Under the pieces are notes generated by a model that saw nothing but the letters and a program-made list of their open reading frames with translations, ran no database searches and had not been told where the DNA came from. A DNA stretch of 64,000 nucleotides from Channa striata (taxonomy: Eukaryota > Chordata > Actinopteri > Anabantiformes > Channidae), in contig CM065170.1 of the NCBI GenBank assembly GCA_033026295.1, positions 19,168,040 through 19,232,039 of the forward strand, in the 5' to 3' direction. This document shows, piece after piece, positions 61,980 through 64,000 of the stretch. How positions within the stretch are numbered: the first letter of the stretch is position 1; each line of letters begins with the position of its first letter. The position numbers and the translations under genes are program-made.

Positions 61980-64000
61980 AAAGCACCAGCTCCTGGTTTG
62001 ATAAAGCGGTCACCCGAGACTTCAAGACTCAGACCTCTACCAGAGGCCTGGGAGCCTGAGGGTCCTACAAGAAATCTTAGCTGTTCCTAGGACTGCGCTC
62101 TTCTGGACAGAGATCTCAGATGTTGTTCAACTGGATCTGCTGGAGCCACTCTCCCAATTTGGGGAACTCAAGCCCCAGGGTTCCTATCACCACGGGCACC
62201 ACTTGTGCCTTCACCTTCCACATCTTTTCTATCTCCTCTTTCAGCCCTTGGTATTTCTCAAGTTTCTGCCCTTCTTCCTGATGTTGCTATCGCCGGGCAT
62301 TGCTACATCTATCACTACAGCCTTGTTCTCCTGTTTGTCCCCCTCAGCTAGATCATCGCCAAGGTTGGTTGGCCATTACCAGTTTGTCAGTCTGTATCTG
62401 GAAGTCCCACAGGATCTTAGCTCTGTCATTCTCAACCACCTTTGGATGTGTGTCCCATCGTGACTGTATGCCAGTCCGCGACTCGAGACAGATGTTCCTG
62501 TGTACTATGCCAGCCACTTGGTTATGGCCAAGACCATGTATGCCCTGCCTGCTAGCATCTTGCACCCCGTGTTATGTGCTGGATTGTCTCAGGGCATCTT
62601 TGCACAGCCTGCACCTGGGGTCTTGCCTGGTAGAAGGCAGATCCCAGCCTCTATTGATCTTGTTCTCAGAGCCTGCTCCTGTGCTGCTAGGATTAGTGCC
62701 TCTGTGCTGTCTTTGAGTCCAGCTTTGTCCAGCCACTGGTAGGATTTTTCAATGTCAGCCACTTCTTCTATCTGCTGAATGATACATACAAGGTCCGCAG
62801 GGTTTGTCCTTCCATGATGGATCCTGCTCTTCCTGTCCTTGCTCCTCCTCTGGTTTCTGCTGCCTGGAGGTATTCACTAAGCACGACATCATTTGGGGCC
62901 ATCTTCCTGATGTATTCAATGCAGGAGTTGTTTCATCCTGGATAGTGGCAGCACTAGTCCTGAGACTCCTTCCTTGCGCTTAGCGACAGTCTCAGGGTGC
63001 TGGATTTGGGGTGAAACCCTCCATGCATTGTAAGGAGCTTCCTTGTCTTGATGTCAGTGGCCCCATCTCCTCCTTTGGCCAGCTTATTATGCCAGCTGGG
63101 TACCTGATGACCGGGAGGGCAAGGTGTTGAAGACCTTGTTCTTCCCATTCAGCTGACTTCTCAGGACTTGCCTTACTCTCTGGAGGTACTTGGTGGTCTG
63201 ACATTGAAAAATCCTCTTCAGTGGCTGGACCATTTGCTGGATCCCAAAGTACAGCACAGAGGCACTTCCACATCTGCTATCTTGCCTTCTGGTACAAGAT
63301 CCCCTCAGTTCTGACTCTTTCCATCCAGCAACCATCCGGTGCAGGCTTGTCCAAAGTCCCCTGAGACATTCCATGTCTTGGCTGTATATCCTGGTGGTAT
63401 GTATCAAGATGCTCGCAGGCAGGCATACAGCTGATGTCATCCATGTAACCAGGAGTGGCTGGCATAGTTGCTCCAGGAATATCTGTGCGTAGTCGACTGG
63501 AAGTCCGTAACCACTCTTGGCGGTGATCTGGCTGAGGGGTTCAGGCCTAATGCAGAACAGCAGCTAAGAGCATCTCCTTGGGATATGCCAGATTGAGTTG
63601 ACTTGGGCAAACTGGTAATTGGCCAACGTTGTTTTCCACCTTCCCATTGAGTTCTGGATGAAGGCTCTTAGACTCCTGTTGATCTTGTACAGTTCTAAGC
63701 ATTCCATGATCCATCAGGAAGAAGGAATCAGTCGTAAACTTTCTTGAGTCAATCCAGGCAGTGCAAGGTTGGTATGTCTGGTCTTGCAGTCTCAAGTGGT
63801 GACCGCTGGTATCTACCAGGAGCTGGTGGGCTCCTCTGGTGTTACTACCAAACCTTTCTGTGCTTTGGTCATGTATTGATCCACGTGCCAACATCTTAGC
63901 CGCTATGATGCCCGAAGAGCTTCCATGTTGTGCAGAGGCAGGTTATTGATAGTTGGATGGGACTGCTCCCTGGGGGTCCTTGAGAGATCAGTACTGTTCG
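61980..64000 (-). mobile_element. Broken non-LTR retrotransposon (R2/R4-type, RLE-bearing LINE)
   Basis: Minus-strand remnant continuing past the right edge. The reverse-transcriptase box YMDD is visible at about 63437-63448, followed in shifting frames by TKYLQRVRQVLRSQLNGKNK, LPVIRYPAGIISWPKEE and TRKLLTMHGGFHPKSSTLRL. Further 3' comes WDTHPKVVENDRAKILWDFQ, then a stretch corresponding to the restriction-like endonuclease region (near 62320-62100), ending near 61980. These blocks are characteristic of fish LINEs with a C-terminal restriction-like endonuclease (Rex6/Dong/NeSL-type). At least five frame changes and several stops make it dead. The exact clade is uncertain. Confidence 0.85.

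Noticed and set aside
1..64000. CRISPR arrays, operons, ribosome binding sites or phage genes
   Set aside because: The window is eukaryotic with spliced genes; the regular repeats seen are microsatellites and transposon ends, not spaced direct repeats.

Overview
This window is vertebrate nuclear DNA, almost certainly from a ray-finned (teleost) fish. It has GT-AG multi-exon genes, a dense scatter of decayed Tc1-like transposons, hAT-like and MITE fragments, tRNA-derived SINEs, and a restriction-endonuclease-type LINE of a kind common in fish. Five protein-coding genes can be read exon by exon, and every splice phase closes: katna1 (+, 2467-9886), ginm1 (-, 18576-14223), ppil4 (+, 18706-29907), zc3h12d (+, 37851-44350) and tab2 (-, 55738-47764). 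From memory of the human map, this is the order and relative orientation found at human 6q25.1 (KATNA1-GINM1-PPIL4-ZC3H12D-TAB2), so the block is a conserved synteny segment.

Layout. 1-2466: upstream of katna1, with one unassigned exon-like segment at the very left edge and a GC-richer patch that may hold the katna1 promoter. 2467-10.7 kb: katna1, ten coding exons, with two dead Tc1-like elements in its introns and a foldback MITE in its 3'UTR. 10.7-14.2 kb: the converging katna1/ginm1 3' ends, with a second MITE and a pair of phase-compatible exon-like segments on the minus strand that I cannot assign. 14.2-18.6 kb: ginm1, eight coding exons. 18577-18705: a 129-bp divergent promoter between ginm1 and ppil4, carrying an NRF1 site and the TCTCGCGAGA palindrome. 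18.7-29.9 kb: ppil4, thirteen coding exons; its 6.1-kb last intron is filled with repeats. 30-36.4 kb: repeat-bearing intergenic DNA. 36.4-44.8 kb: zc3h12d with a 5' non-coding exon. 45.7-55.8 kb: tab2, tail-to-tail with zc3h12d. 55.8-62 kb: DNA upstream of the tab2 start codon, mostly without features. 62-64 kb: a broken LINE on the minus strand running off the right edge.

Function. katna1 encodes the microtubule-severing AAA+ subunit of katanin. ginm1 encodes a single-pass membrane glycoprotein of poorly known role. ppil4 encodes a nuclear cyclophilin-RRM-RS protein linked to splicing. zc3h12d (Regnase-4) and tab2 have opposing immune roles: TAB2 links K63-ubiquitin to TAK1/NF-kB activation, whereas Regnase-family RNases destroy inflammatory mRNAs. 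I found no wholly new system. The most useful leads are a frame break before the conserved C-terminal domain of zc3h12d that a 122-nt intron would repair exactly, the compact divergent promoter, MITEs embedded in 3'UTRs, a six-unit G-quadruplex repeat in zc3h12d intron 1, and unassigned exon-like segments at 6-134 and 11767-12153.
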